Shown in pieces: positions 21,721-34,186 of a DNA stretch of 64,000 bases; positions within the stretch are counted from its first letter, which is position 1; every line of letters starts with the position of its first letter. The translations under genes and the position numbers were made by a program. Below the pieces are notes generated by a model, which ran no database searches, was not told the origin of the DNA, and was given only the letters and a program-made list of their open reading frames with translations. The DNA is taken from the NCBI GenBank assembly GCA_003952965.2, contig CM025849.1, forward strand, positions 17,974,754-18,038,753. The letters are read 5' to 3'. The DNA is from Morella rubra (Eukaryota; Streptophyta; Magnoliopsida; Fagales; Myricaceae).

Positions 21721-23240
21721 GGACTTTTATGATTTTCACATTATGTTTTGGATTTTATGGTTGTACTGATATTTATGTTTGACATTTTAGTATAGTTTGT
21801 ATTTGAATATTTATTTGATTTCACTTTATGATGGTTATTGCATTTTTTTTTTTATGGTTTAATATTTATGTTTGGATATGTTAAGTAAAAAAGAATATTA
21901 ATTACATACGTTATTTAAAATAATTATTTAAGTACTATTGATACGTTATTAACAAATGAAATACTATTATCTTGCTATAAATAAATGAGACGGTAGTTTT
22001 GGATGTTTAACAAACCATTCACACGGTTTGTCTGTCTAAATGATGTCGTGCTATCAAAAAACGGACATCTGCACGGTTTTAAGTATAGTACGGACAGCCG
22101 TGGAATAAAATGACATTATTCAGTTGTATTTAAAACGGTGACGTTGGTAGGTTCGAATAAGTAATTGGATTTTGTTCGTGATAGTCGGACGGTTGGCGTT
22201 AAAGACAACGTCGTTTCTTTCCTATTAAAATGGGGTCGTTTGTTTTACAAACGGATTTGAGTAGTTGTGGATTATTGTCCAAACGGACATGAAATTGTTG
22301 GCGGTAACTTTTCAAGCCAAAATTTTCGAGCATGGTGTGTGGACATCACTTATACACGTCCGAACAACTTTTATAGAGAATAAAAGGGTCGAAATCCTCT
22401 AAATCCTCCACAATTTGTCATTTTTCAGTTTCTTGTTGAAGAATCGTTTGTAGGCTGATAGAAGGAGGTCAAGTAGATTGAAGCAATTTGGGTGGATTTC
22501 AAAGTATTTTGAGTTTTGGAAGCTTCGAGAGGTACAACATTTTACGATATATGTGGGTTTTGAATAAAAATGTGTTGTTTTTCTTGATTTTTGATTGCTT
22601 AATGCTTTGGGTAGGTTAGAAATATGTTTGGTATTGCTTGGGTGCGAAATGGTGATGTAAGAGTTTTCATTTTTGGATTGAAAATCGGTCTGTGGAAGAT
22701 GGATTGTCGAAGAATCTATTCTTCGACAATCGCAGTCTAAACATTTACTTTAGCCATCCGAATTGTTTTTTTGGGCAATTCTAACCATTCAGACGTACCA
22801 TAAGTAGTGCGGATGTAGCTTCACAAAATGATTGCATTTCATTTTGGCTGTGCGGACAGTTGTTAATACGTTTGGATAGTTATGCATGAAGTTTATTTAA
22901 TATTGGTTTTGTTTTGCATTTTGTAACCCTTAGACCCGTTTGAAAATTACCGCGTGTTAATCTCCGAATGCATGGTAATTCTTGAATTTTTCAAGTTATA
23001 GACAGTTTGGATTAGACTATTTGTAATATATGTAAATGTTCTCTTCATTGAGCATGATGAAGTTAGAAATTTTGAAAACGCTCTCCTTTTGCCATTCAAA
23101 TGCATATTCAACGTTGTGCTTACACACTTGCCATTTTTCGGTGGATGTATAACCTCAACCTCGAATGCTTGTATCTAGGGACTAAGGGGAGATGCTGCCG
23201 AAATTTCTAGCGCATCGGGAACAATGCTCGGGACATTTAA
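21721..23240 (+). other. Non-coding CACTA region between accessory gene and tnpD
   Basis: No gene is seen. Parts from about 22450 match, in inverse orientation, 50889-51400 and 44860-45134 (for example gaatttttcaagttat.gaca, ggggagatgct.c.gaaatttct). It is therefore a shared internal region of this CACTA family. It shows repeated acggttt/cggac motifs. Confidence 0.6.
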
Positions 23241-26190
23241 TGTAACGCTCCTCCCTTTTTCTGATACTTGTGCATATTTGTCAGTTTTGACATTTTGACA
23301 TTAGGGTAGTTAACGTTACTAAAGAGTCTTGCATGAGATTTTGTCTCTTTTGCTTTGTATTTCTTTTGAATTTTCTAGTCTTGCATGATATTTTGTCTCT
23401 CTTGCTTTGTATTTCTTTTTACTTTTCTTAAGGGTTTTCAATTCACGTGCTTTTAAGTTGCCCATGGTGTCTAAATTTTGTCTTAGCCGAATTCCCTCTT
23501 CCCTTTGATTGCCATCCTATTTTGTGTTACTTTTTCTTTTCTCTCTTTTAGCTGTTGGAGCTTGGTGATTGGCTCATGTGTTGACTTGGTTGCATGCAAA
23601 AAGAGACGTGGGATATGGGGACTTCGGTGGCTGCAGGTGTATGGGTGCAATTTGGTTTTGTAGAGTGAGCTGAATGAGTGCCTACCTATTATGTAGGAGA
23701 AGAGAGAAGATTAACACGACTTGTGTTACCCGAAAGTGATAGGAGAAGGAGGGAGTGGCAGCTGACTGAAAATGAAAGAAGAAGGAGAGGAGAAAGAGAG
23801 CAGTTGGGTAGTGTGAAGGTTGAGGTTCGGTCAAAGCAAAGAAAATCAAGGAGAAAAGAGGTAAGGGCTTGTAGTTGCGGTTTATGGAGTTGGCATGGAT
23901 AAAGAGTCATTACGTGTGCTGTTAGATGAAAAGTAGCCTTTCATTTATAGTGCTGGACCTGTACGTGAGAGAGAGAGCTAGAGCTTTTGACTTTGTGATT
24001 TTGTATGTACACAGTGAAGTGTTTAGAGACTTACACGCACATGCTTGAATCCATTGAGACATGATGATGCAAAAGAGGATCTAAGATAGAAGGAGGTCAT
24101 GGTCAGAGACTTAGGAAGCTTATATGAATGTAGGAAAGTCACGGATTGGCTAAAGAGAAAAGGAGAGAGACAAGCATGAAATTCTTTTGATACTTTTGTG
24201 AAAATGGAACATTCTGAATGTTGACATGGAATTTATGCTCTGTTAACAAGCTGATATGCATCAATAGCTTTTTAGCAAGGTCTGAGACCACAAGGACTTG
24301 GAGATCACCATTAGGTGCGGTAAAGGAGGGAAAAAAAAATAATTTAGGACCTTTCGTGAAAAACCCCTGCTGTCCAAAATGTTCCAATGAAATCCTTGAA
24401 TTTTTGCATGAAATTTAGTGGACGTGTTGTATATGGTCAAAGTAGGTCCCAGTAAAAATTTCAGCCCAATCGGAGGTCAGGAAATGTCGAAAATGCCCTG
24501 GAGGTCTCTAAGGGCAGTTTTGACATTTCACATAAAACGTTAGGGTAAAAAGGTCCGAACTGAGAAAATAATTTTATTTTTGTGTAAAGCATGAAAAATA
24601 GATGGGGAAGCCAAATTTGAGTCCAAACCAAGTAGAATTAGGGGCTCAAATCACAAAGTCCGTTTAGCGGCCTAAATGGACTTTAGGCCCGTTAACCCTA
24701 AACAAGCCCATAATACTTTGAAACTTTACGGATAGGCCCAATAGGGTCTAAGAAGGCCCAAGAAGCCCCCATTTGAAGACTTAAATTGTTAATTAGTATT
24801 AACTTTTCAGAAAGAGCGGAGGTAGAAGAAGAAAATACCTTAGAATTAGTACGTACTACTATTAATGTCAAATGCATTTTTTTTACGCAATATCTTGCAT
24901 TTTATTGAACGACATTTGTGAATGGTATATATGTTATGTGTATGATATGCCATGTTGCAGAAACATATCATGGGTATAGTGCTATTTTGATCGGAAAGAA
25001 ACCTATACCCAAAGGTGATCCTGATACTAGGTGACGGTACCGTTCACAATGAGATAGTGCAAGTCACCACTGAAAGGATAGTGGTTGGTATCCCTTGGTG
25101 ATGGAACAATGCACGCCTGATCGGGTCCTGGTGCCGGGGTGTGGGACAGTCCCAGAGAAGAGAGGGAGGCACAACTTGGACTCTGGGGGTTAAGCTGAGT
25201 GAAGAAAGGACACCTCTACCAGACTGGAAAAGAAAGAAAGTGAAATGATTAGGAAACAAATGCATTCATTCTGCATTGCATCGCTCATATTGAATTGGTT
25301 ACAAATATTGCTTGATGGTTATTTTTTCTCTATGTCTGTTATTTCTGTTTTATATCATTGTATGTCATGTTCCCCTATTCCCCCTTACTGAGTCAGTAGG
25401 ACTCACCCTTTTATTTGTTTAATCTTTTGTATGTACTATTGTGGACATCGAACCTGACAGATGCCGACGTTTATGAGAGAGCAAATTTTGGATGTTGATC
25501 CATACATCTTAGTTGTTAAGATATGGACTTACGTCACGGAGACATTCGAGGTATACGTGGGTACGAGCCCCAATGGTACCTCAAAAATCCACCTATATTC
25601 CCACTTCCTCATGTAGAGGACTTTGGGCTGGTCGATGTCGACCTGGCCCTCCCGCCCATTGTCCCTCCTCCACCAGCAGAGGGCACGGGGGAAAACGAGC
25701 TTGTTGTCCTATCCTCCGATATAGAGTCCGGTAATGAGTAGACTTCAGCGGTAGTCACTCTTTTGTTTTATTGGTTTAGGTAGTCGTTTCACGGATGGTG
25801 TATTATGGAAAGCTGTAGATAGCTTATTTTTTTGTACTTCTTTTCTCTTACTTTTATATTTCCTCATGAAGGATATTTTGTAAAAGAAAAAATCCATGAT
25901 CATAGTGGAAATGTTTATATTTTCAAAAAAAAAAAAAATCTCTTATTCCATTTCTCGTCCTATGCCATATTTGATTTTACTTTCTTAAATTTTACTTTCT
26001 TCCCTTAATTTTTCCCAATTAATTATATTTCAAATTTCAAAATAAATTTTCAAGTAAACGTTTTCTACTGAGCTTTTTCAAAGCCAAGTCTCATAACTAT
26101 ATAGGATCTATTCGTGCTGTAATCCCCAATTGTGTGCACACCATTACTATAGGTGAGCCTAGGGGGTAAGTACTGGCAGGGGACGTGAAA
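23241..26190 (+). mobile_element. 2.95-kb solo LTR (gypsy Tekay/Del-like) with perfect 5-bp duplication
   Basis: The insert starts TGTAACGCTCC and ends GGGGACGTGAAA, imperfect inverted termini. It is flanked by tttaa at 23236-23240 and 26191-26195. The related CACTA copy near 44470-44500 runs across this point without the insert, which confirms the boundaries. Internal ttactgagtcagtaggactcaccc near 25384 resembles the conserved block of long chromovirus LTRs. No gag or pol is present. Short open frames inside (for example 25523-25741, proline-rich) show no known domain. Confidence 0.75.
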
Positions 26191-26326
26191 TTTAATTATG
26201 GATAATCTAATCCTAAATGGGATAAAACCTATCACCCTAGAGAAATAAGGTGTAAGAGGTGAACTATCATTACTCTATGAATTTTTTTAATTGTTTTATG
26301 CATATCTATGATTGAAGGCGCAAAAA

Positions 26327-27090
26327 ATGGATAAGAGTTGAATTCATGAACTAGATAGGTTTGGTGTGAAGTATAAGGAAGGTGTCCGGGAATTTATGAG
26401 TATCGCTAGAAATTCTACGGATAGTCGTGGTCAAATAAGGTGCCCCTGTCGGAGATGTAAGAATATTTTGCTCCAAACTATTCAAGAAATGGAGGATCAC
26501 CTGTTCATAAATGGGTTTGAGAAGAGTTATACTTATTGGGTATTGCACGGAGAACCAATTCCAAGAATCACCTCTTTTGATTAGGCAGTGTCTGAACGGG
26601 AGCCAGTGCTGAGTAGTGACGAGTCCGAGGGGAATATAGATGACGACCTTCGAGACATGTTAGTGGAGTTTGATGTGGGAGCATATCTTCTTGCCAACCT
26701 AATGTCACCCAAATCGGGGTCTAGGGATAGATTTTCTGCATGAGCGGGAATTGTATCTTGGATCTGTCAAGTATTCGAAGTTGTCTTTTGCAGTAAGATT
26801 ACTCCATGTGAAGTTAGAGAATAACTAGAGCGTAAAGGCATTTGAGGACATACAACTTTGACAAAACTAAGCTTATTCTTGAGGGACTTGTGTTCTAGAA
26901 CTATAAAAGTAGAGCTTATAAACTAGTTGCAAAAAGATATCGGATTGATCCGTTGTAAGTTGGAGCACATATTTCTCCCACCATTTTTCACTGTCATGGT
27001 CCATTCAACGGTCCACTTGCCTCAGGAAGTTTTACTTGGGGGGCCTGTACAGTTTTGGTGGATGTGTCCAATAGAAAGGTATATGGGATA
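26327..27090 (+). pseudogene. tnpD-like CACTA transposase, 5' part (Transpos_assoc and first half of DUF4218)
   Basis: The ATG at 26327 begins MDKS-stop-IHELDRFGVKYKEG; the stop stands where relatives have Trp. It continues with GQIRCPCRRCKN, MEDHLFINGF and YTYWVLHGEP, the transposase-associated domain. An acidic stretch (SSDESEGNIDDDLRDM) follows near 26610. At about 26760 VKYSKLSFAVRLLHVKLEN corresponds to the lead-in to the catalytic Tnp2 region. The Tnp2 core itself is missing. From about 26850 the frame encodes the DUF4218 domain (LINQLQKDIGLIRCKLEHIF, GGPVQFWWMCPIERYMG). It is cut at 27090 by a Copia element and resumes at 36185. The protein would cut and join CACTA ends; this copy is dead. 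Confidence 0.82.
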
Positions 27091-28301
27091 TGTGAGTCTA
27101 AATATCAACCCAAGAGAGGAGGTGAATTGAGTTTATCAAAAACTTTGTCATTTTCGATAAAAACACAAATTTGAAAAATACCCTTTTTTAATAAATAAAA
27201 ATACAGATATGAATGTGTTTAAATGCTAAGCTAAATATAAGCAATAAATGATAAAGTATAAATTACCACAAATATGGATATTGAACGAATAATAAGAGAG
27301 ATAGAGTTAGAGAGACGGCACCGCAATTTTAGGTGGTTCGGCCAACACTTGCCTATGTCCACTCTCAAGGCTATTGACTTCCTTGGGCTTTCTTCCAGGG
27401 TGCTAAGGAACCTTTACAAATCATTTTTTGAGCTCACGCTTTAATTCTCTTCATAAATCCCAAAACCAAGGGATTTCTTCTACCCACACGAGTAGGACCA
27501 AGTGTTTGCCCAACATTCAAGTGATTTACAAAAGGTGGGTACAAAGGAATATTTAAGACTGGCTTTCTAAGCCAAATAAGCAAGTGGAAAGCACAAAAGT
27601 GTGGAATGGCTCTCTAAGCCAAATCAGCAAGTGAAAAGCTCAATAGTGTGCAATAAGACAAAATTCTCGAAGAAAAACTAAAATTTGGCAAGTAGGAGCA
27701 CAAGCTTTCTTGGTAGGTGCGTTCTTCGCTCTTCTTCAAAGTACTTTCTCTCTCTAGAAGTTAGGGCAAGAATAATTGTAAGTGTGTTGTCTTTATCTCT
27801 CTATCTTCTTCTATTTATAACCCCTCTAACTTTAAAGGTCTTAAAAATCCTCAAAAGTACCGTTGGAAGGGTACCCATGTCTTTTTTGAGCATTTCAAAT
27901 GAGCTGGCATCGTTCTATTTTTTCTGTAAAATCGCAGCATGTGTCGACACATGGTCTACATGTGTTAACACATAGTCTGCATGTCTGGAAATGCTGTCTT
28001 GGGTGTCAGTGCAATGTGTCGACACATTCAGTGCTGGAGAAAAAAATTAGCATCTTGAAAGTGTCCAATCCATTCCAACACTTCTTTAAGCACCTACAAT
28101 ATGAAAATTGATCTATCAACTTTGCGTAATGATGTTCAAGTACACTTAGAAATATTAATAGAGATGACTTCAATCTTTTGAAACACTTTTTAGAAATAAT
28201 GGATTGATATGGTAAAATCTAAAAGTCTTCAAAGCACATAGAATTTTTTGTTACCGTCAAAATCAAATACGGATTGTTTGCAAAACAACCTTGGGCTAAC
28301 A
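27091..28301 (-). repeat. Left LTR (3') of the Copia element, 1,211 bp
   Basis: It matches 34938-36184 throughout, with small indels (the right copy has an extra ttcactattctcaaatag-type stretch near 35230). It contains gtgtcgacaca repeats near 27940-28020. Confidence 0.88.
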
Positions 28302-28316
28302 ATCTCCTCCTTTTTT
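28302..28316 (-). other. Polypurine tract
   Basis: The minus strand reads AAAAAAGGAGGAGAT directly before TGTTAGCC, the start of the 3' LTR. Confidence 0.8.
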
Positions 28317-29050
28317 ATTATGACAAAACCATTTTAGAAAACACAATTTGCTAACAAATGGAAAAGCTCCATTTGAGAACAAGCAGGAGTTTTTCATTAC
28401 ATTTTTAGCAAAAGGACTTTGAGATTTTACAAAAATTTGCAAAAGTTTCCTTTGTAAATGGAGGTTTCCCAAAATTTAAAAACAAGTAAGAACACTTCTA
28501 TAAACTTCCTCCAAACTTCCAACTTTCAATCCAGAATGCAGGACTTCAAAATTAAGATATAAGATGAGTACTACCTGTGAAGCAGATCTCAAATTTTCAC
28601 AATTAAAAGCAATGAGTTCACAAACTCAAAAGTACCTTATAATCACCATTAGATAATCATAGCAGATGAACAAATAAATAATCCAATGGAGAAATATAAA
28701 TACCGGAGATATCATAGATAAAGCAAGTCAAGTATTCATTAACATAATACATACAAACATAGAAAGGACAAAATAAGATTAATACAAAATGAATGTCCTC
28801 AATAAGAGCTAGAGAGTCAACATAATCACTTATAACTTCTCCCCCTTTGGCATCAACAAAAATAGGATATGGGGACAAGGTCAAGAGCAGCTGGAATAAA
28901 CCAGAAGACACATGGCATGCAAAAGAGTACAAACAATGTTTTCACAATGAACAAGTATGATATTAAAAAGCAATGTACATATTGCAATTTAAACAAAGAT
29001 CAGAACTTGTCCAGTGCAATCAATTAAAACATCAACAAAACAAATCAAGT
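28317..29050 (-). other. 3' non-coding part of the Copia element
   Basis: No protein is read. A second purine tract (minus strand GCCAAAGGGGGAGA, at about 28841-28854) lies here, as in SIRE-type elements, which have long 3' regions. Confidence 0.6.
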
Positions 29051-29059
29051 AAATATCAC

Positions 29060-30480
29060 CAATTTAATCCGAAGGAAATCTCATTCTAATTTCTTGGCGA
29101 ATAAAGCAAAATCTATCCTCATTAAGGGTTTTGTGAAAATATCCACCAATTGAAGGTCAGTATTTACGAATTCAAGAACAATATCCCTTTTTGAGCATAA
29201 TCTCAAATGAAATGATGCTTAATCTCAATATGTTTTGTCCTAGAGTGCTGAATTAGATTTTTGGTAAAATTTATTGCACTGGTGTAGTCACATTTTATTG
29301 GATGAGAGAATAATGAAGATTAAAATCTTCAAATTGTTGTTTCATTATAATACTTATGCACAACAATTGCCCAAGGCAATATACTCGGCTTCTTTGGTTG
29401 ATAGGGCCACAGAGTTTTGTTTCTTACAACACCAAAGACTAGTGAAGGTCCAAGAAATTGGCACGTACCACTAATGCTCTTTCTATCAACTTTTACAGCC
29501 CAAATAATGCGCATCTAAGTGTCCTTGTAAATTAAATTCAGTACTTTTGGGATAAAACAAACCAAGATTTTGAGTGCCAACAAGATATCTGAAAATCCTT
29601 TTAACCGCAAGGAGATGAGATTCCTTAGGACAAGATTGAAATCTAGCACACATGCATACACTAAACATTATATCCGGTCTACTAGCGGTAAGATAGAGTA
29701 AAGAGACTATACCTCGATATTTGGTTTGGTCCACATCCTTACCTTTCTCATTCTTTTACATTTTAGTAGATGGACTGAAAAGAGTGCTCATAGATTTTGA
29801 GTTGTCCATACCAAATCGCTTGAGAAGATCTCTTGTGTATTTTGCTTGGTTGATGAAGATTCCCTCTTTGCTTTGTTTGATTTGAAGGTCAAGAAAATAG
29901 TTCAATTCTCCTATGAGGCTCATATCAAATTCACCTTGCATAACTTGAAAGAACTCTTGATACAAAGATTCATTAGTAGATACAAAAATAATGTCATCGA
30001 CATAAATTTGAATTGTTAACAATTCATTGTCTTTTTCTTTAGTAAAAAGAGTAGTATCAATTTTACCTCGTGAAAAACCATTTTCAATGAGAAAAGAACT
30101 TAGACATTCATACCATGCCCGAGGTACTTTTCTCAAGCCATAAAGTGCTTTTGTGACCTTGTACACATGATTTAAAAGCTTCTCATCTTCAAAGCCCAGT
30201 GGTTGCTCAACATATACTTCCTCCGTGAGGAATATATTTAGGAATGTGCTTTTCACCATTTGAAAGAGTTTAAAATCTTTATAGCAAGCGAAAGAGAGTA
30301 ACATACGAATAGATTCTAAACGAGCAACAGGAGCAAAGGTTTCATCAAAATCAATTCCCTCTTCTTGATTGTAACCTTGGGCTACTAATCTTGCCTTGTT
30401 CCTTACTACAACCCAGGATTCATCCATTTTGTTTCTAAAAATTCATTTTGTACCAATAATTGGATAATCTTGGGTCTAGG
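29060..30480 (-). pseudogene. Copia reverse transcriptase and RNase H, broken
   Basis: From 30427 down, the minus strand encodes [48 protein letters not shown], the catalytic IYVDDIIF (about 29990-30010) and [14 protein letters not shown]. These are the signature blocks of Copia reverse transcriptase. A stop near 29756 separates it from RNase H (KYRGIVSLLYLTASRPDI, ESHLLAVKRIFRYLVGTQ). A broken tail follows (SISGTCQFLG and AEYIALG-like, about 29340-29500). The enzyme copies element RNA into DNA. Main block about 220 residues; inactive as it stands. Confidence 0.88.
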
Positions 30481-30879
30481 AACTAAATGTCATACTTTAT
30501 TTTTCTCAAATTGTTTTAACTCATCTTCCATAGCATGGATCCAACTTTCATCATCTTTAGCCTCAGAAAATTCTTAGGCTCAAGTTGAGAAAGTAAAGCA
30601 AAATTATTAGCTTGTTTAAAGAAGAGCGAGTGCTTACCCCTTTCTCAACATTACCAATGATTTGCTCAAGAGGATGACTTTTGACGTATTTTCAAGACTT
30701 TGGTAGATCACTGTTGACTTGTTGAACTTCTTGTGATTCTTGATATCCTTGCTCTTGTACAAGTGTTTCTTCCTTATCTTCATTTATAGCAAGTTTCTCA
30801 ACCTCTTTTTCAAGATCTATAACTTCTCATCATCTCTTTTCACAAGATTGTTAGATTCATAAAAAACGACATGAACAAA

Positions 30880-31840
30880 TTCTTCAACAACTAAGTGTGT
30901 TTATTGAAAATACGATAGGCTTTACTAGAAGTTGAATAACCAAGAAAGATACCTTCATCCGCTTTTGCATCGAACTTACCCAAATTGTCCTTGTTGTTGT
31001 TGAGCACAAAACATTTGCATCCGAAACATGGAAAATAACCAATGTTGGGTTTTCTATCATTCCATAGCTCATAAAAGTTTTCTTAAGAATAGGTCTAATC
31101 ATGCAACGGTTCATAACATGACAACTTGTGCTAATGGCTTCAGCCCAGAAGTAATCAGGCAAGTTGCTTTCACATAGCAAGGTTCTAGCCATTCTTCAAG
31201 AGTCCTATTCTTCCTCTCTACAACACCATTTTGTTGAGGAGTTCTAGGAGCCGAGAAGTTATGGTTAATACTTTTCACACAAAACTTTTCAAAGGAGGAA
31301 TTTTCAAATTCTTTTCCATGATCACTCCTTATGCTAGAAATAGCAAAACTTTTTCATTTTGAATTCTCTTGCTAAGTTTTTCAAAAGCATGAAAAGCCTC
31401 ATCTTTATGAGCTAGGAATATAATTCACGTGAATATACTGAAATCATTATCAACAACAAAGTCCATAACATTTGCCACCTAAACTCAACGTTCGGGTTGA
31501 ACCAAATAAGTCCATGTGTAGAAGTTGAAGTGGCCTAGAAGTGGACACCACATTTTTGGCTTAAAGAGGTTTTGTTTGTTTGCCTTTTTGACAAGCTGCA
31601 CAAATTTTGTCTTTTTCAAAAGAAAGGTTAGGCAAACCCGAAACAAGATTCTTTTTGGCTAGTTTTGAAATCAAGTCCATGCTTGCATGAGCAAGCCTTC
31701 TATGCCACAACCAACTATCCTTGTCATTTAGAGATGAAAGACATTTTATATTTTCTGAAGAATGCTCTCTAAATGAACAATGTACACATTTTCAAATCTA
31801 TGTCCAACAAACAAGACTTTCTTGCTTTCAATATTCTCAA
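30880..31840 (-). pseudogene. Copia integrase, broken
   Basis: The minus strand shows ACQKGKQTKPL and PLQLLHMDLFGSTRTLSLGG (about 31500-31620), the junction between the pre-integrase zinc region and the integrase core. MARTLLCESNLPDYFWAEA and CHVMNRCMIRPILKKT (about 31090-31190) belong to the C-terminal part. Many stops and shifts separate these pieces. Integrase would insert the cDNA into the genome. Assignment by order and motif is firm; no active frame exists. Confidence 0.8.
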
Positions 31841-32130
31841 CAATATATTGATGATTCAAAAATGACTTGGTTTCCTTTGTCACATAATTGACTAATACTT
31901 AAGAGATTATGCTTTAAACCATCAACAAGAAGTACATTCTCAATTATGGAATTTGGAGACATACCAATGCTACCAACACCAAGTAACTTTCCTTTGCAAT
32001 TGTCACCAAAAGTAACTGAACCCTTTCCCTTGAGACTAAGAGAATTAACCAACTCTTGTCTTCTGTCATGTGGTTGGAGCATCCACTGTTAAGGACCCAA
32101 TATTCCTTGGCTTCATTGGACTTCAAGCAC
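31840..32130 (-). pseudogene. Copia protease region, active-site Asp replaced
   Basis: The minus strand encodes YWVLNSGCSNHMTEDKSWL. Copia proteases normally have D-S-G at this point (LDSGCSRHMTG-like), so the catalytic Asp appears as Asn. It continues with GSVTFGDNCKGKLLGVGSIG and NVLLVDGLKHNLLSISQLCD, the usual sequence after the protease site. The frame changes by one near 32060 between the two pieces. The protease would mature gag and pol; this copy is inactive on two counts. Confidence 0.82.
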
Positions 32131-32229
32131 TCCTACAAAAAGGAATCAAGTCTTGATTTTTGGTACCCAAATCCTTTTGGGTCCATTGGTGTTAGAAATG
32201 AAGTTCCTTCACCTTGTCTTTTTGGATCC

Positions 32230-33011
32230 ACACAAATTTGATGTCATGAGTGGATTTCTTTCTATTTGGAAAAATGTGTGAGATGTGTCCATTTTTTTCA
32301 CAAAAATTACACAATAAGATATAGATGATTTAATAATCATATCTGAATATAATTTTTGATTACAACCGAATTATAACCAATCCCACTTTTGTTGAAACAT
32401 CTTTGGGAACCAAGAAGAATATCAAGGTTTCTTTTCCCTTGAGTGAATCTTGCAAAATCTTGAGTAAGAGAGTCAACTTTCTTCTTCAAATCAATGTTTT
32501 GAGATTTTAAATCATTGGACTCTTCTTGCATGAATTTGTCATTTTCTTTTGTGACTCTTGCAAGATTCTCTCCAAGAGAAACAACTTAGTATTTCAAAGT
32601 ATCATTTTCATGAAGAAATACTTCAAGGTTTTTTTAAGACAACAATACTTTGAAAACACTATTTTCAATTCAAGATATTGTTCATCAAAAGTGTCTTGTA
32701 ATTTATCAAAAAAGAATGAACAAATTGAAGAGTCTTGTACCTCATCTTCATCGCTATCGCTATCACTTTCATCGGACTCTCCCCATGTAGCCAAAAAGGC
32801 TTTCTTTTTATCTTTGAAATCCTTTGATTTCTTATAGGATTCAAAGTTGGGGCAATCGGTCTTTATATGTCCTGGCTTCTTGCACCTAAAGTAAATGAAT
32901 GTCTTTCTTCATGCTACTATCACCTTTGTAGCTTGTCTTATTTGGAAATCTTTTATCTCCTTGTTTCTTCAAGAAGAACTTCTTGAATCTCTTGGTAAAC
33001 AATGTCATTTA
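32230..33011 (-). pseudogene. Copia gag 3' part with two damaged zinc knuckles
   Basis: The minus strand encodes RCKKPGHIKTDCPNF near 32835-32890, a CCHC knuckle whose first Cys codon appears to read Tyr. An acidic stretch follows (ESDESDSDSDEDEV), then a coiled-coil-like part (LKSQNIDLKKKVDSLTQDFA). A second knuckle, CNFCEKNGHISHIF near 32285-32325, has lost its last Cys to Phe. The order matches SIRE-like gag. The 5' continuation is displaced beyond the solo LTR to 34187. Confidence 0.78.
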
Positions 33012-34186
33012 TGTTGGCTTTTGTTCACAATCGATATTTTGATGATTTCAATAAACGGATTAAGTTTACAAAATGGATATCTTCAAAGACAAAAACATTT
33101 TTATCAAAGAGCCAAAGACAAGAAAATTGAAGACCAAGAAGATGCAAAGAGCTCAAAAGTGAAGATTCAAGACCATAGGGTATAACCTTGTAACTCTTAG
33201 TTTCACTTTGGACAAGGATTTAAATCACACACTTGCATATTTTTCAAACCGTGCATAATCTTCTTATCACAAGTTTTGACAACCAAAATGCGCTTTAAAT
33301 ATTTTCAAATCATCCCTATATAAACTCCTAAGCCTTGGTTATACTTTTGGGAAGTTGGTTTTTGAAATGAGATTTCAAAAATGTCAAAAAGGGGCTTTTT
33401 AATTGTAGCGGTCGACCGCTATATGAAGCGGATGATAAAATAAAATTTGACAGAATTCAAATTTTATGACCGTTGAGCAACGGCTAGTTGAAGCGGTCGA
33501 CCGGTACAATGGTAAAATTGTCAGATCAACCTCTAACGAATAGTTTTCTCATATGGCCTATATATAGACCTTCCTAACGTCTCAAACAAGAGAGAACGAC
33601 CACATATCATTTTACTTAGCTTGAGAAATATCTTAAACCTTCCTATTCCATATTTCTCATATCATTCACACAAATTACACTTTTTATCCTTGTTATTGTG
33701 TGAATCAAAGAGATAGAACTTTCCATTTTCATATCCACTCTTTGAGAGAGTTTATTCTTGTATCTTCCTATCCAAAATAGGTGATTCCTTTAGTGAGGTT
33801 GTTCACTAAAGAAGAAGCTTAGAGAGGTATATCTCAAGCTTGGTTGGGTTGTGAGTGTTGAGCCCGAGAAAACACTTGTAAGGTTCTCTAGCACCCGGAA
33901 GCTAGTGTGTACACTATTTGAAAGATAGTGGGAAAACCTCAAGGCTCGGTAAAGGAGCTTGAGGGGTGGATGTAGGCGGGTTTGCCGAACCACCTAAAAA
34001 TCTCGTGTTTGCTTCTCTAAACTCTACTCTTTATATTTAGCACTTATTTACTTATTGCATAATACTTGTTTAAATACTTGTGTTAAATTATCTTTACTTT
34101 GCAAACACGATTTTGGGGGTTAAAAGCGAAAAAGTTTGGAAACCCAATTCACCCCCTCTTGGGTTGCCTTAATCCTTGGACATACA
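33012..34186 (+). mobile_element. Solo LTR (SIRE-like family of 15698) nested in gag, plus orientation
   Basis: Starts TGTTGGCTTTTGTTCACA and ends ccttggacataca. It matches the LTR at 15698-16975 in inverse orientation. Flanks are attta (33007-33011) and atttc (34187-34191), a 5-bp duplication with one change. Removing it restores continuous gag (DDEE on one side, NDIVYQE-like on the other). Unequal recombination between the two LTRs of a full element is the usual origin. Confidence 0.85.

Noticed and set aside
24139..24418. Opposed open frames at about 24139-24418
   Set aside because: They overlap on opposite strands inside the solo LTR and show no family motif.
25513..25741. Proline-rich open frames in the 2.95-kb solo LTR as a gene
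   Set aside because: No known domain, and overlapping frames are equally open; they lie within LTR sequence.
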